From the NCBI GenBank assembly GCA_964651475.1, contig CAZYXV010000007.1:90552-154551 (forward strand): a stretch of 64,000 nt of DNA, read 5' to 3'. This document shows positions 45,998 to 52,638 of this stretch, one piece after another (position 1 is the first letter of the stretch; every line of letters begins with the position of its first letter). Under the pieces are notes generated by a model that saw only the letters and a program-made list of their open reading frames with translations, was not told the origin of the DNA and searched no databases. The position numbers and the translations under genes are program-made. The stretch comes from JBGSMF01 sp964651475 (GTDB taxonomy: Bacteria > Chloroflexota > Anaerolineae > Fen-1058).

Positions 45998-46026
45998 ATT
46001 ATAAATCATAAAATTGCAAAAGTCAA
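45998..46026 (-). promoter_or_regulatory. Consensus promoter for the DUF2089 operon
   Basis: On the minus strand TTGACT (46026-46021), a 17-bp spacer and TATAAT (46003-45998). This is one of the best matches in the window, inside an AT-rich intergenic region. Confidence 0.75.
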
Positions 46027-46188
46027 TAGTTTGAATGAATTTTTAAGAAATAAACATCAAAAGCAGGTTTTTAGTAATCCTTCACTCGCATCCACCCGTA
46101 ACCGGCGACTGATAAACACATTCGATGGTACGAATATTGTCCATCAACAAGAACGTTAAAAATTTAAGATTTTCTGCCTGAAAATATA

Positions 46189-46218
46189 TTGACACCACTT
46201 TGCCAAGTGTGCTATAGT
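46189..46218 (+). promoter_or_regulatory. Promoter of the structured RNA gene
   Basis: TTGACA (46189-46194), 18-bp spacer, TATAGT (46213-46218). Predicted start near 46225, immediately before the 5' strand of the RNA's closing helix. Confidence 0.75.
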
Positions 46219-46224
46219 AGATTC

Positions 46225-46530
46225 ACGCTGAAGGGAATTCCTTGGAGCTAACAGCACTCTAAAAATGATAACCGAAATAAGTAAAATTGGTAAGCGGGCA
46301 AGAATGCATCTGCACCGTAAGCTAGCGTAAAGATCGCAAGATCAGGAAACTAGCAATTAAAAGTAGTTGATCCGCACAAGACTAACGAAATTAAAAACCA
46401 ATAAGCTAAAAGTTTGAGAAATTCAAACGTAAAGTAGGTTATCAAACTTTAGAGGATCAACTGAAGGTTACTTGGGGTTCCTTTCAGCCTTTAAACAGCC
46501 TGGTTGTGCAATCTGCCAGGCTGTTTTTGT
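46225..46530 (+). ncRNA. Structured non-coding RNA, family not recognised
   Basis: No protein frame of note; AT-rich against GC-rich neighbours. Its own promoter (46189-46218) and terminator (46493-46530) frame it exactly. A 15-bp helix pairs 46227-46241 with 46474-46488 (12 Watson-Crick, 3 wobble). Inside: hairpin 46321-46354 with a GCAA tetraloop; 9-bp helix AGTTGATCC (46365-46373) with GGATCAACT (46454-46462); hairpin GTTTGA/TCAAAC (46412-46428). Two more perfect pairings, GATAACC (46267-46273) with GGTTATC (46437-46443) and ATTGGT (46286-46291) with ACCAAT (46397-46402), cross the 9-bp helix, implying pseudoknots. Hallmarks of RNase P, tmRNA, SRP RNA and known riboswitches are absent. Confidence 0.75.
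46493..46530 (+). terminator. Intrinsic terminator of the RNA gene
   Basis: AAACAGCCTGG (46493-46503) pairs perfectly with CCAGGCTGTTT (46516-46526) around a 12-base loop, then TTGTT. It ends 16 bp from the convergent hpt gene and may serve both strands. Confidence 0.85.
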
Positions 46531-46545
46531 TCGCACGAGGCTGTG

Positions 46546-47109
46546 TCATCCAGGCGGGTTAAACCGGGCAACATACGGCAGGTTTCGATAGCAATCTTGA
46601 TAGTCCAGCCCATATCCGACGAGATAGTGTTCCGGCGCTTCAAAGCCCACGTAAGCGATATCAATGTCAATCAGCCGGCGGCGGGGGCGATCGAACAAGA
46701 CGCACAATTTGAGCGAAGCGGGATTGCGGGCGCGCATCGTGCGCAGCAAGTACCCCAGGGTCAGGCCAGTATCCACAATGTCTTCCACAAACAGGACGTG
46801 CTTTCCCTCTATAGATTCGTCCAGATCTTTGACCAGGCGTACAGCGCCGCGCGTCTGAGCGGTGGGGCCGTAGCGCGAAATGGCAATGAAATCCATAGAC
46901 AACGGCGCGCGTATGGCGCGCACCAGGTCCGCCATGAAAAATAAAACGCCGCGCAATACACCCACCACCATAAATTCCGCGCCGGCGTAATCGCGGCGAA
47001 TGGCGTCTCCCAGTTCGACGGTGCGCGCCTCAAGCTGCTCGGTAGTGAATACAACCGGCCCCACCGCGTCAAGCCAATCTTGTCGAATCTCTGGATCGAG
47101 TTTATTCAT
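46546..47109 (-). CDS. hpt: Hypoxanthine phosphoribosyltransferase
   Basis: 187 residues, normal length for the family. The PRPP-binding motif VLFVEDIVDTGLT is near 105-117 (E109, D110), with DFIAISRYG upstream and the C-terminal loop FEAPEHYLVGYGLDYQDCYR typical of Hpt. It salvages hypoxanthine (and possibly guanine) to the nucleotide using PRPP in the cytosol. It lies 9 bp after a small nuclease-fold gene and is the last gene of a three-gene operon that starts with a cytidylate-kinase-like protein, so nucleotide salvage is a plausible common theme. Confidence 0.93.
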   Translation of the reverse strand: MNKLDPEIRQDWLDAVGPVVFTTEQLEARTVELGDAIRRDYAGAEFMVVGVLRGVLFFMADLVRAIRAPLSMDFIAISRYGPTAQTRGAVRLVKDLDESIEGKHVLFVEDIVDTGLTLGYLLRTMRARNPASLKLCVLFDRPRRRLIDIDIAYVGFEAPEHYLVGYGLDYQDCYRNLPYVARFNPPG

Positions 47110-47118
47110 AGGCTGGCC

Positions 47119-47484
47119 TTATTCTTCAGGCACGAGGCCGGGGGTTGGCATGCCATACTTGGCAAACAACATTCGCATGTCGCTGCGATTCATCAACTTG
47201 ACGTAAACGTCAGGGTACAGCTCGCGCAGGCGTCGTATTTTTTGATGTTTCTTGGTAATGAGTGATTGATGCCGCGTCGTCAACTCGACATAGAGCTGTT
47301 GCTCGGGTAAATAGAAATCGGGCGTAAAGGCTTCGGTGACGTTGCCTTGCTCGTCCCACGCCAGCGGAAAGGTGGTCGGCTCGTATTGCCAGGGTACACC
47401 GTAAAAGTCAAGCACGCGCGCAAATTCAGCTTCGCTGGGGTGAGCAAAGTCGTGCGGGGGGTTGGTCGTAAGAGATTGGGTCAT
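47119..47484 (-). CDS. Small PD-(D/E)XK-like protein
   Basis: 121 residues. The core reads TPDFYLPEQQLYVELTT (P55-D56 ... E67-x-T69), the spacing of a PD-(D/E)XK nuclease fold, but the usual Lys after ExK is Thr. The following helix is basic (TKKHQKIRRLRELYP). It could be an active variant, a degenerate nuclease, or a nucleic-acid-binding remnant of the fold. It overlaps the upstream cytidylate-kinase-like gene by ATGA and is 9 bp from hpt, so its job may concern nucleotide metabolism or nucleic-acid turnover; this is inference. Confidence 0.68.
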   Translation of the reverse strand: MTQSLTTNPPHDFAHPSEAEFARVLDFYGVPWQYEPTTFPLAWDEQGNVTEAFTPDFYLPEQQLYVELTTRHQSLITKKHQKIRRLRELYPDVYVKLMNRSDMRMLFAKYGMPTPGLVPEE

Positions 47485-48050
47485 CGAACTCTATCGGCTT
47501 GCACGGCTTGAACGACGAGAGACACCGCGGCCGGCACACTAAATCCGGCCAGGTTGATGACGAGGTGATACGCTTCCAAAGCGCACGCCTCCGAGCCATA
47601 GTCGCGTCTAAGGCTACGGCTATGAACCTGATCGCTCACCATCAAGCGAGCCGCGGCCGCGGGGCGAGAAATGTGCTCTCGATCCATCAACCACGCCAGG
47701 CGCTGCTCGTAAGGCGCAATCACCCGGATATGCAAGGCCGCAGGAATGTGGCGCAACATGATGTGCCCGCCCCGGCACAAAAACACAACCCGCCCCTGCC
47801 CGGCAATACTGCGCGCCAGCGATTCCATCTCGCTCAGATAAGCGCGGCGCACTTGAGGGCGCAGATGCAATTGGAAAAAGCCCAATTCATCAATTTCAGC
47901 CAGGGCGATTTCGGGCGCGCCGACGCGAATAGCCGCCTGGTTAATCAACTCGCGATGAACCAGCCGCCATTCCAACACCTCGGCCACACCCGAGGCCACC
48001 TCGCGGCCCCTGCTCCCCAATTGCCTGCAAAAGGTCACAACATTGATCAT
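47481..48050 (-). CDS. Cytidylate-kinase-like protein
   Basis: 189 residues from ATG 48050; the promoter -10 covers an in-frame GTG at 48068, which argues for the ATG. The N-terminus INVVTFCRQLGSRGREVASG is the P-loop region of the cytidylate kinase-like family (Cytidylate_kin2), although the P-loop lacks a canonical GKS/T, reading LGSRGRE. WRLVHRELIN follows, as in that family. It probably phosphorylates a nucleoside monophosphate or a related small molecule; the substrate is unproven. First gene of the operon with the small nuclease-fold gene and hpt. Confidence 0.83.
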   Translation of the reverse strand: MINVVTFCRQLGSRGREVASGVAEVLEWRLVHRELINQAAIRVGAPEIALAEIDELGFFQLHLRPQVRRAYLSEMESLARSIAGQGRVVFLCRGGHIMLRHIPAALHIRVIAPYEQRLAWLMDREHISRPAAAARLMVSDQVHSRSLRRDYGSEACALEAYHLVINLAGFSVPAAVSLVVQAVQADRVR

Positions 48051-48058
48051 CCCAGTGA

Positions 48059-48087
48059 GTTTTAACACACTTTAACTAGCTTGTCAA
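48059..48087 (-). promoter_or_regulatory. Promoter giving a near-leaderless transcript
   Basis: Minus strand TTGACA (48087-48082), 17-bp spacer, TAAAAC (48064-48059). The expected start (about 48052) is within a few bases of ATG 48050, so no Shine-Dalgarno site would be present. Confidence 0.65.
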
Positions 48088-48173
48088 TCTACAACCCAAC
48101 ACATTCGCGCGCATTGCAACTTTTCCATTGACGCTGCGTAAACTATCATGAATCCTGACGATAAGGAGGCGTT

Positions 48174-48647
48174 ATGACGACCAGATTATTTCGCAGTCGA
48201 ACTGACCGCATGATTGGCGGCGTGTGCGGCGGAGTGGGGCATTATCTTGCCATAGACCCCGTCATCATCCGGTTGTTTTTCGTGCTGTTGGCCTTGAGCA
48301 GCGGCGTGGGTGTATTTATATATTTGCTGTTGTGGATCGTCGTGCCGTACGAAGGGCCATCACAAAGCGCCATCGTCGAAACCGCTCACGCTGGCGCGGA
48401 AGAAATGGCAGAACGCGCGCGCGTTCTGGGCAACGACCTGCACTCGGCGGTACATACCCCCAATCCCCAGGCTGGTTTCATCGTCGGCATCACATTGATC
48501 GCCCTGGGAGTGCTCTTCCTTTTCCAAAATGTACTGGCAAGTTTCAACATCGTCTGGCTGCGCTGGCTGACCTTTGATAACTTGTGGCCGTTGCTGTTGA
48601 TCGTAGGGGGCGGGGTCTTGCTGTGGCGCCGCACCCGGATCGGTTAA
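48174..48647 (+). CDS. PspC-domain membrane protein
   Basis: 157 residues. The PspC domain (about 3-60) has the signature MIGGVCGGVGHYLAIDPVII followed by a helix (LFFVLLALSSGVGVFIYLLL). Two further helices (about 100-122 and 135-152; GFIVGITLIALGVLFLFQNV) resemble the LiaF/DUF5668 transmembrane region. PspC proteins sense membrane stress. AAGGAGG lies 8 bases before ATG 48174. It is one base upstream of the ogt-like gene. With the SHOCT-like and DUF4097 genes elsewhere in the window it adds to an envelope-stress theme. Confidence 0.88.
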   Translation: MTTRLFRSRTDRMIGGVCGGVGHYLAIDPVIIRLFFVLLALSSGVGVFIYLLLWIVVPYEGPSQSAIVETAHAGAEEMAERARVLGNDLHSAVHTPNPQAGFIVGITLIALGVLFLFQNVLASFNIVWLRWLTFDNLWPLLLIVGGGVLLWRRTRIG

Positions 48648-48648
48648 A

Positions 48649-49152
48649 ATGGAAAATGTCTCGTACGCGCGCACTGTATCACGCATTGGCTTGCTGCATG
48701 TGGCGGCCACACCCCGAGGCGTCTGCAAGATTGCAGTGGGGCAAGAAAGCGATAACGGCTTTAGAACGTGGATCGAGCAGCACATCCGGCCCGAACTCCT
48801 TGTCGAGCAAGAATCAGAGATCGTGCGACGGGCGCTCTGGCAAATCACCGAATACCTGACCGGGCAACGACGCGCGTTTGACGTGCCGCTGGATGTGCGT
48901 GGCACCGATTTTCAACGCGCCGTGTGGTCTGCCGTCGCCGGCATCCCTTACGGCCACACACGCTCGTATACCGACGTAGCCGAGACGATTGGCAGGCCGT
49001 CCGCCGTGCGCGCCGTCGGCGCGGCCAACGGCGCCAACCCGCTTCCACTGATCATCCCGTGCCACCGCGTGCTGGGCAAGCACGGCGCATTGACGGGCTA
49101 TGGCGGCGGGCTGGACATTAAACGCCTGCTGCTGGAAATGGAACTGGCTTGA
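48649..49152 (+). CDS. ogt: Methylated-DNA-protein-cysteine methyltransferase
   Basis: 167 residues with the active-site motif IPCHRVLG (nucleophile C138) and the helix-turn-helix region FQRAVWSAVAGIPYGHTRSY that inserts into DNA. It takes the alkyl group from O6-alkylguanine in DNA onto its own Cys, in a single suicide reaction. The N-terminal half is a short alpha/beta domain as in Ogt; there is no AdaA/AlkA fusion. Translation probably couples to pspC, whose stop is one base upstream. A strong terminator follows at 49158. Confidence 0.93.
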   Translation: MENVSYARTVSRIGLLHVAATPRGVCKIAVGQESDNGFRTWIEQHIRPELLVEQESEIVRRALWQITEYLTGQRRAFDVPLDVRGTDFQRAVWSAVAGIPYGHTRSYTDVAETIGRPSAVRAVGAANGANPLPLIIPCHRVLGKHGALTGYGGGLDIKRLLLEMELA

Positions 49153-49157
49153 CGCTT

Positions 49158-49201
49158 CGAGCCTTGCAAAGACCGGAATCCTTTGCAAGGCTCGATTTGT
49201 A
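49158..49201 (+). terminator. Intrinsic terminator after ogt
   Basis: CGAGCCTTGCAAAG (49158-49171) and CTTTGCAAGGCTCG (49181-49194) form a perfect 14-bp stem with a 9-base loop, followed by ATTTGTATTTG. Confidence 0.8.
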
Positions 49202-49202
49202 T

Positions 49203-49231
49203 TTGCAGAATTTGCCCATTCAGAGTACACT
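49203..49231 (+). promoter_or_regulatory. Promoter of ssb
   Basis: TTGCAG (49203-49208), 17-bp spacer, TACACT (49226-49231), directly after the ogt terminator and 45 bp before the ssb ATG. Confidence 0.6.
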
Positions 49232-49275
49232 AGAGCCAGACTGGAAAATATCCCACAAAACGGAGAGGAGCTAAA

Positions 49276-49704
49276 ATGTACCAACATCTGACAATTATTG
49301 GCAACCTGGGTCGAGACCCCGAAATGCGTTACCTGCCCGATGGGCGCCCCGTCACGACGATGAACATTGCCACCAACCGCACTTACACTGGCAGCGACGG
49401 CAACCAGGTCAAAGAAACCACCTGGTTTCGTGTGAGCGTGTTTGGCAAGACTGCAGAAAACTGCGCCCAATATCTGGCCAAGGGACGCATGGTTTTGATA
49501 GAAGGGCACTTGCGCCCCGACCCCCAGACAGGCGGCCCAAAAATCTGGACCCGCCAGGACGGCACAGCCGGCGCGTCCTTTGAGATTACGGCGACCAACG
49601 TCAAGTTCTTGCCGGGCGGGCGCGCCGAAGGCGGTGCGGCGCAAGCATCCGCAGAAGATTTTGAAGGCGCGCCCGATACAATCGGCGAGGACATTCCTTT
49701 CTAG
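49276..49704 (+). CDS. ssb: Single-stranded DNA-binding protein
   Basis: 142 residues. The OB-fold N-terminus MYQHLTIIGNLGRDPEMRYL and ETTWFRVSVFGKTAENCAQY are standard SSB signatures. A short Gly/Ala-rich linker leads to the acidic tip GEDIPF that recruits partner proteins in bacteria. It binds single-stranded DNA in replication and repair. GGAGAGGAG precedes ATG 49276. Its TAG stop is formed by the first bases of a dispersed 88-bp repeat, yet the essential acidic tail is intact. Confidence 0.96.
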   Translation: MYQHLTIIGNLGRDPEMRYLPDGRPVTTMNIATNRTYTGSDGNQVKETTWFRVSVFGKTAENCAQYLAKGRMVLIEGHLRPDPQTGGPKIWTRQDGTAGASFEITATNVKFLPGGRAEGGAAQASAEDFEGAPDTIGEDIPF

Positions 49705-49788
49705 CAGACTGTCGGAGAGCAGGCTGGCATCCCTATGCCGGCCCCGCCAACGCATAGGGATGCGTCGGCCACTCCGACAACCTGCCAG
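49701..49788. repeat. 88-bp palindromic repeat, copy 2
   Basis: Begins with CTAGCAG, whose TAG is the ssb stop codon, and ends CTGCCAG. Same length and nearly the same sequence as 42152-42239, with terminal inverted repeats and the central ATCCCTATGC palindrome. Confidence 0.9.
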
Positions 49789-49828
49789 ATCGCCTGAAAA
49801 ATCAATCTCGCGCAACTGACGCCAAAAA

Positions 49829-49861
49829 AGAAGCCGGGTTTCGCAAAGAAACCCGGCTTCT
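49829..49861. terminator. Perfect 14-bp hairpin after ssb
   Basis: AGAAGCCGGGTTTC and GAAACCCGGCTTCT with a 5-base loop. An A-run precedes it on the plus strand, so the T-run is on the minus strand; it may attenuate either direction. Confidence 0.55.
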
Positions 49862-49886
49862 AGAGAGTAGTCATTGGAGAAAACGT

Positions 49887-50216
49887 ATGTCCCAACCCCA
49901 GCAAGCACCGCCGCATCCCGGCTCGTCACAACTCAACATCGAGATGCCGGCAGACCTGGACGCCACCTATGCCAATTTTGCCCTCATCACTCATTCACCT
50001 TCTGAAGTGATTATTGATTTTGCGCGCGTGTTGCCCAATATGCCCAAGGCCAAGATTTGCGCGCGCATGTTGATGACACCCATGCACGCCAAGCTTTTGC
50101 TGATGGCCCTGAGCGAGAATCTCCAAAAATACGAAGAGCAATTCGGACCAATCGTCATCCCGCAAAGCGGCAATCTGGCGCAGCAGTTATTCAAGCCCCC
50201 TCGCCCACCGGAGTAG
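49887..50216 (+). CDS. DUF3467 protein
   Basis: 109 residues. The core IEMPADLDATYANFALITHS with SEVIIDFARVLPNMPKAK is the DUF3467 signature; this is a small beta-rich protein family of unknown function. No signal or membrane segment. It is 3 bp upstream of the translin-like gene, so the two are very likely co-translated. The close spacing suggests a functional link, possibly to nucleic-acid handling, but nothing in the sequence proves it. Confidence 0.87.
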   Translation: MSQPQQAPPHPGSSQLNIEMPADLDATYANFALITHSPSEVIIDFARVLPNMPKAKICARMLMTPMHAKLLLMALSENLQKYEEQFGPIVIPQSGNLAQQLFKPPRPPE

Positions 50217-50219
50217 ACT

Positions 50220-50852
50220 ATGAACAACCTGGACACGATTGCAGAAGACATTCGCGTTTCACTGGAAGAAAAGAATGCCATCCGCGATCTGACGTTAAGA
50301 CGCAGCCGCGAGCTAATCCGCTTTTGCGCCCTGGCCATCCGCGCCGTGCATCGCGAAGAATACGCCGAGGCCGAAAGCCTGCTGGCCACGGCGCGCGCCG
50401 CCGCCGACGCGATGAAGGCCGACCTGGCCCCCCACCCTGATCTCTACTACACTGGCTACACGCAAGACGCGCTCAAAGAGTTGGCCGAGGCCTATATCAC
50501 GTTTGCCATCGTCACCCGCCATCCCCAACTGCCCACCCCGCAAGACCTGGAAGTGGATACGGCAGCTTACCTGGGCGGCTTGTGCGAGGCGGCCAGCGAA
50601 TTGCGCCGCCGCTGCCTGGACATCATCCGGCATGCACACAACACCGAGGCCGAACGCTTGCTAGCCGTCATGGACGATATTTACGGCGTGCTGGTCACGA
50701 TGGATTTTCCCGATGCCATCACGGGCGGCCTGCGCCGCAGCACCGACGCGCTGCGCGCCGTGCTGGAACGCACGCGCGGCGACTTGACCAACAGCCTGCG
50801 CCAGGCGCAATTGCAAGACGCGCTGCAGGCGCTCGAAGAAAAACTCACATAA
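50220..50852 (+). CDS. Translin-family protein
   Basis: 210 residues, predicted almost entirely alpha-helical. The C-terminal signature FPDAITGGLRRSTDALRAVL followed by ERTRGDLT matches translin (PDAL...RRKVDVARxLxExTRGDLT). Eukaryotic translin and TRAX form octameric rings that bind and cut RNA; prokaryotic members are less studied. The N-terminal part (EEKNAIRDLTLRRSRELIRF) is the usual first helix pair. Cytosolic. Located directly behind DUF3467 and before a split Cas4-like nuclease, an arrangement that suggests a nucleic-acid-processing unit by inference. Confidence 0.86.
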   Translation: MNNLDTIAEDIRVSLEEKNAIRDLTLRRSRELIRFCALAIRAVHREEYAEAESLLATARAAADAMKADLAPHPDLYYTGYTQDALKELAEAYITFAIVTRHPQLPTPQDLEVDTAAYLGGLCEAASELRRRCLDIIRHAHNTEAERLLAVMDDIYGVLVTMDFPDAITGGLRRSTDALRAVLERTRGDLTNSLRQAQLQDALQALEEKLT

Positions 50853-50867
50853 ACTCAAAACATAACC

Positions 50868-51116
50868 GTGGAAAGCGAGCCAATCATTCGCGCCAGTGAG
50901 CTGGGCCAATACACCTATTGCGCCCAAGCGTGGTGGTTAGGCAGCGTCAAAGGCGTGCCGCCATCGAATGTTCGCCAGATTGAGGCAGGCACTGCCGCCC
51001 ACACACAACACGGGTTGCGCGTAGCATTGGCCGGGATGCTTGCGCGCGCAGCGTTGATTTGCCTGGCGGCGGGTGGCCTGCTGGCGCTGGCATGGTTGGC
51101 GCTGATGTTGAGATAG
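50868..51116 (+). CDS. Split Cas4-like protein, N-terminal part with membrane helix
   Basis: 82 residues from GTG 50868. IRASELGQYTYCAQAWWLGS near 7-26 is the N-terminal segment of Cas4/Dna2-like exonucleases, including the first of the four Cys (C18) that bind an iron-sulphur cluster. QIEAGTAAHTQHG follows. The rest (about 57-82) is a hydrophobic helix. There is no catalytic residue here; the rest of the Cas4 pattern is on the next ORF, 13 bp downstream, which begins with its own helix. So the nuclease appears split into two membrane-anchored halves. Confidence 0.72.
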   Translation: MESEPIIRASELGQYTYCAQAWWLGSVKGVPPSNVRQIEAGTAAHTQHGLRVALAGMLARAALICLAAGGLLALAWLALMLR

Positions 51117-51129
51117 AAAAAGAGGAAAT

Positions 51130-51666
51130 GTGACGTCTGCGGGCATCCTGGCAGTGGTGCTGCTGCTTATCGGCCTGGCGGCCTGGGCGCTATCGCGCCA
51201 ACTGCGCTCGACGACAGGGCTGCCCGCCGGGCGCGTCATCTCGGCAGATACGTCCCGCTGGCTGCCCACAAGTCGCCCGCTCTTTTCTCGCACGCACCGC
51301 CTGACGGGCAAGCCGGATTACGTGGTGCGCGACGGCAAATTTTCAATTCCGGTGGAGGTCAAGTCATCGCGCGCGCCCGCCAATGGCCCCCGCCAGGGCC
51401 ACGTGCTGCAACTGGCAGCGTATTGCTTGCTGGTGAGCGAAACCGAAGGACAACGCCCAACTCACGGCCTGATCAAGTACGCCGACGCTGTCTTTAAAAT
51501 AGATTACACGCCTGCCCTGGAACGCGCCACACTCGAGACGCTGAACGCTATGCGGCGCGCTCTGGCCAGCAAGAGTGCGCGGCGCAATCACACCGACCCC
51601 GCGCGCTGCGCGAGTTGCGGTTACCGTCACGCCTGTGACGAGCGGCTACAAGTCCCACAAGATTAG
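51130..51666 (+). CDS. Split Cas4-like protein, PD-(D/E)XK nuclease part with membrane helix
   Basis: 178 residues from GTG 51130 with AGAGG upstream. A membrane helix (about 3-22) precedes the nuclease core: GKPDYVVRDG (D63), PVEVKSS (E76, K78), and the RecB/Cas4 Q-x-x-x-Y motif (Q94, Y98). The C-terminus has three Cys (C160, C163, C169; CASCGYRHAC), which with C18 of the preceding ORF make up the Cas4 four-Cys set. All catalytic residues are present. No cas genes or CRISPR array are nearby, so a CRISPR role is not supported. Its end overlaps the convergent PAP2-like gene by 21 bp. Confidence 0.82.
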   Translation: MTSAGILAVVLLLIGLAAWALSRQLRSTTGLPAGRVISADTSRWLPTSRPLFSRTHRLTGKPDYVVRDGKFSIPVEVKSSRAPANGPRQGHVLQLAAYCLLVSETEGQRPTHGLIKYADAVFKIDYTPALERATLETLNAMRRALASKSARRNHTDPARCASCGYRHACDERLQVPQD

Positions 51667-52092
51667 TGTACCGAACACGCCAATCAGCGCGCCGATGAAT
51701 ACCTCTACGCGCGTGTGCCCCAACAATTCCTTCAAACGCTGTTCGCTGATCGGGTGCCCCTGAAACAACTCGTCCATCATTTTGTTGATGAGGCGCGCCT
51801 GGATGCTGGCCGCCTGGCGTATGCCGGCCGCATCGTACATAATAATCATGGACAATACAACACAGACAGCGAACGCCGTACTGCTCATGCCATCGTGCAG
51901 GGCCACGCCGGTAGTGAGCGCGCACACCAGGGCCGAATGTGAGCTTGGCATGCCGCCGGCGCTGAACCACAACCCAAAATTGAACTTGCGGTGCATAGCA
52001 TAATAAACCGGCACTTTGATAAATTGCACGATGGCCCACCACAATAGGGCAAAAAACAAAATCGAATTGCGGTCTATCATTGAGGAAAGCAT
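51646..52092 (-). CDS. Divergent PAP2 / DUF212 membrane protein
   Basis: 148 residues from ATG 52092; longer readings overlap xseB. About four helices. The DUF212 signature is clear: SAGGMPSSHSALVCALTTGV near 46-65 and MYDAAGIRQAAS near 85-96, the acid-phosphatase/vanadium-dependent-like motifs. DUF212 proteins are thought to be membrane phosphatases, perhaps of lipid pyrophosphates. Two bases separate it from xseB upstream. Its 3' end overlaps the convergent nuclease gene. Confidence 0.86.
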   Translation of the reverse strand: MLSSMIDRNSILFFALLWWAIVQFIKVPVYYAMHRKFNFGLWFSAGGMPSSHSALVCALTTGVALHDGMSSTAFAVCVVLSMIIMYDAAGIRQAASIQARLINKMMDELFQGHPISEQRLKELLGHTRVEVFIGALIGVFGTLILWDL

Positions 52093-52093
52093 G

Positions 52094-52348
52094 TCAAGCG
52101 GCCTCGCCATCGGCAAACGGCGCCAGCCTGGTCGAACCATCCTGGGCAACCGTCAGTTGTTGGATTTTTAACTCAGCCTCGTCGAGCCGGACATTGCAAA
52201 AAGCCGCCAGGCGCTGACCGCGTTCAAACAATTCCAAAGACGCGTCGAGCGAAAGCGATTCGCTTTCCAACTGGCGCACAATGTCTTCCAGCTGCGCCAA
52301 AGCATCTTCGAACGACATATCTTTTTCTACTTTTGAATGTTTACTCAA
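52094..52348 (-). CDS. xseB: Exodeoxyribonuclease VII small subunit
   Basis: 84 residues with the XseB signature MSFEDALAQLEDIVRQLESE and LELFERGQRLAAFCNVRLDE, an all-helical hairpin. It binds the large subunit XseA to degrade single-stranded DNA. No xseA gene is in the window; upstream is a 290-bp gap and the divergent ankyrin gene. The next gene downstream is the PAP2-like protein. Confidence 0.93.
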   Translation of the reverse strand: MSKHSKVEKDMSFEDALAQLEDIVRQLESESLSLDASLELFERGQRLAAFCNVRLDEAELKIQQLTVAQDGSTRLAPFADGEAA

Positions 52349-52638
52349 TCCACCACCTCTTTATCGCAAATGGAACGCTCCAGATACCCCATTCATTTTT
52401 CCATCGCCCTGAGTATACCACCGGAAAATAAGCCTGACAATTTCTCGTTGGCACGCCAGGATTCTTTAGCGGCAAAAGACTGCCGCCCTGCCGCCGATGT
52501 GTCCGCGCAAGCGCCCAGCGCGCGAAAACGTGAACCGCGCCCCGCGAGGGTCGCAAGCTTTACAAGAGCGAGTAGCGGTGCTACAATCACAGCACAGCAT
52601 ACAGGCTGCGCCATCGAGCCTCGAGTAGGGAGTTTACC
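52349..52638. other. Intergenic gap between xseB and the ankyrin gene
   Basis: 290 bp between divergent genes. Apart from the promoter at 52559-52587, I see no repeat, hairpin with T-run, or credible short gene in it. Confidence 0.5.
52559..52587 (+). promoter_or_regulatory. Promoter of the ankyrin gene
   Basis: TTTACA (52559-52564), 17-bp spacer, TACAAT (52582-52587), 51 bp before the GTG start. It probably also drives the nucleotidase and lpd genes. Confidence 0.6.

Noticed and set aside
46225..46530. RNase P RNA, tmRNA, SRP RNA or group I intron as identity of the RNA
   Set aside because: I did not find the conserved cores (for example GAGGAAAGTCC, a TPsiC-like tmRNA end, the SRP GGAAGCAGC loop or intron P7 motifs). 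A formal covariance search would be decisive.
48814..49929. 371-codon minus-strand frame across ogt and ssb
   Set aside because: It covers two well-identified plus-strand genes, two terminators and a repeat; no motif supports it.
50868..51666. CRISPR-Cas adaptation module
   Set aside because: Only Cas4-like sequence is present; no cas1, cas2 or repeat array is in the window, and the protein has membrane helices.
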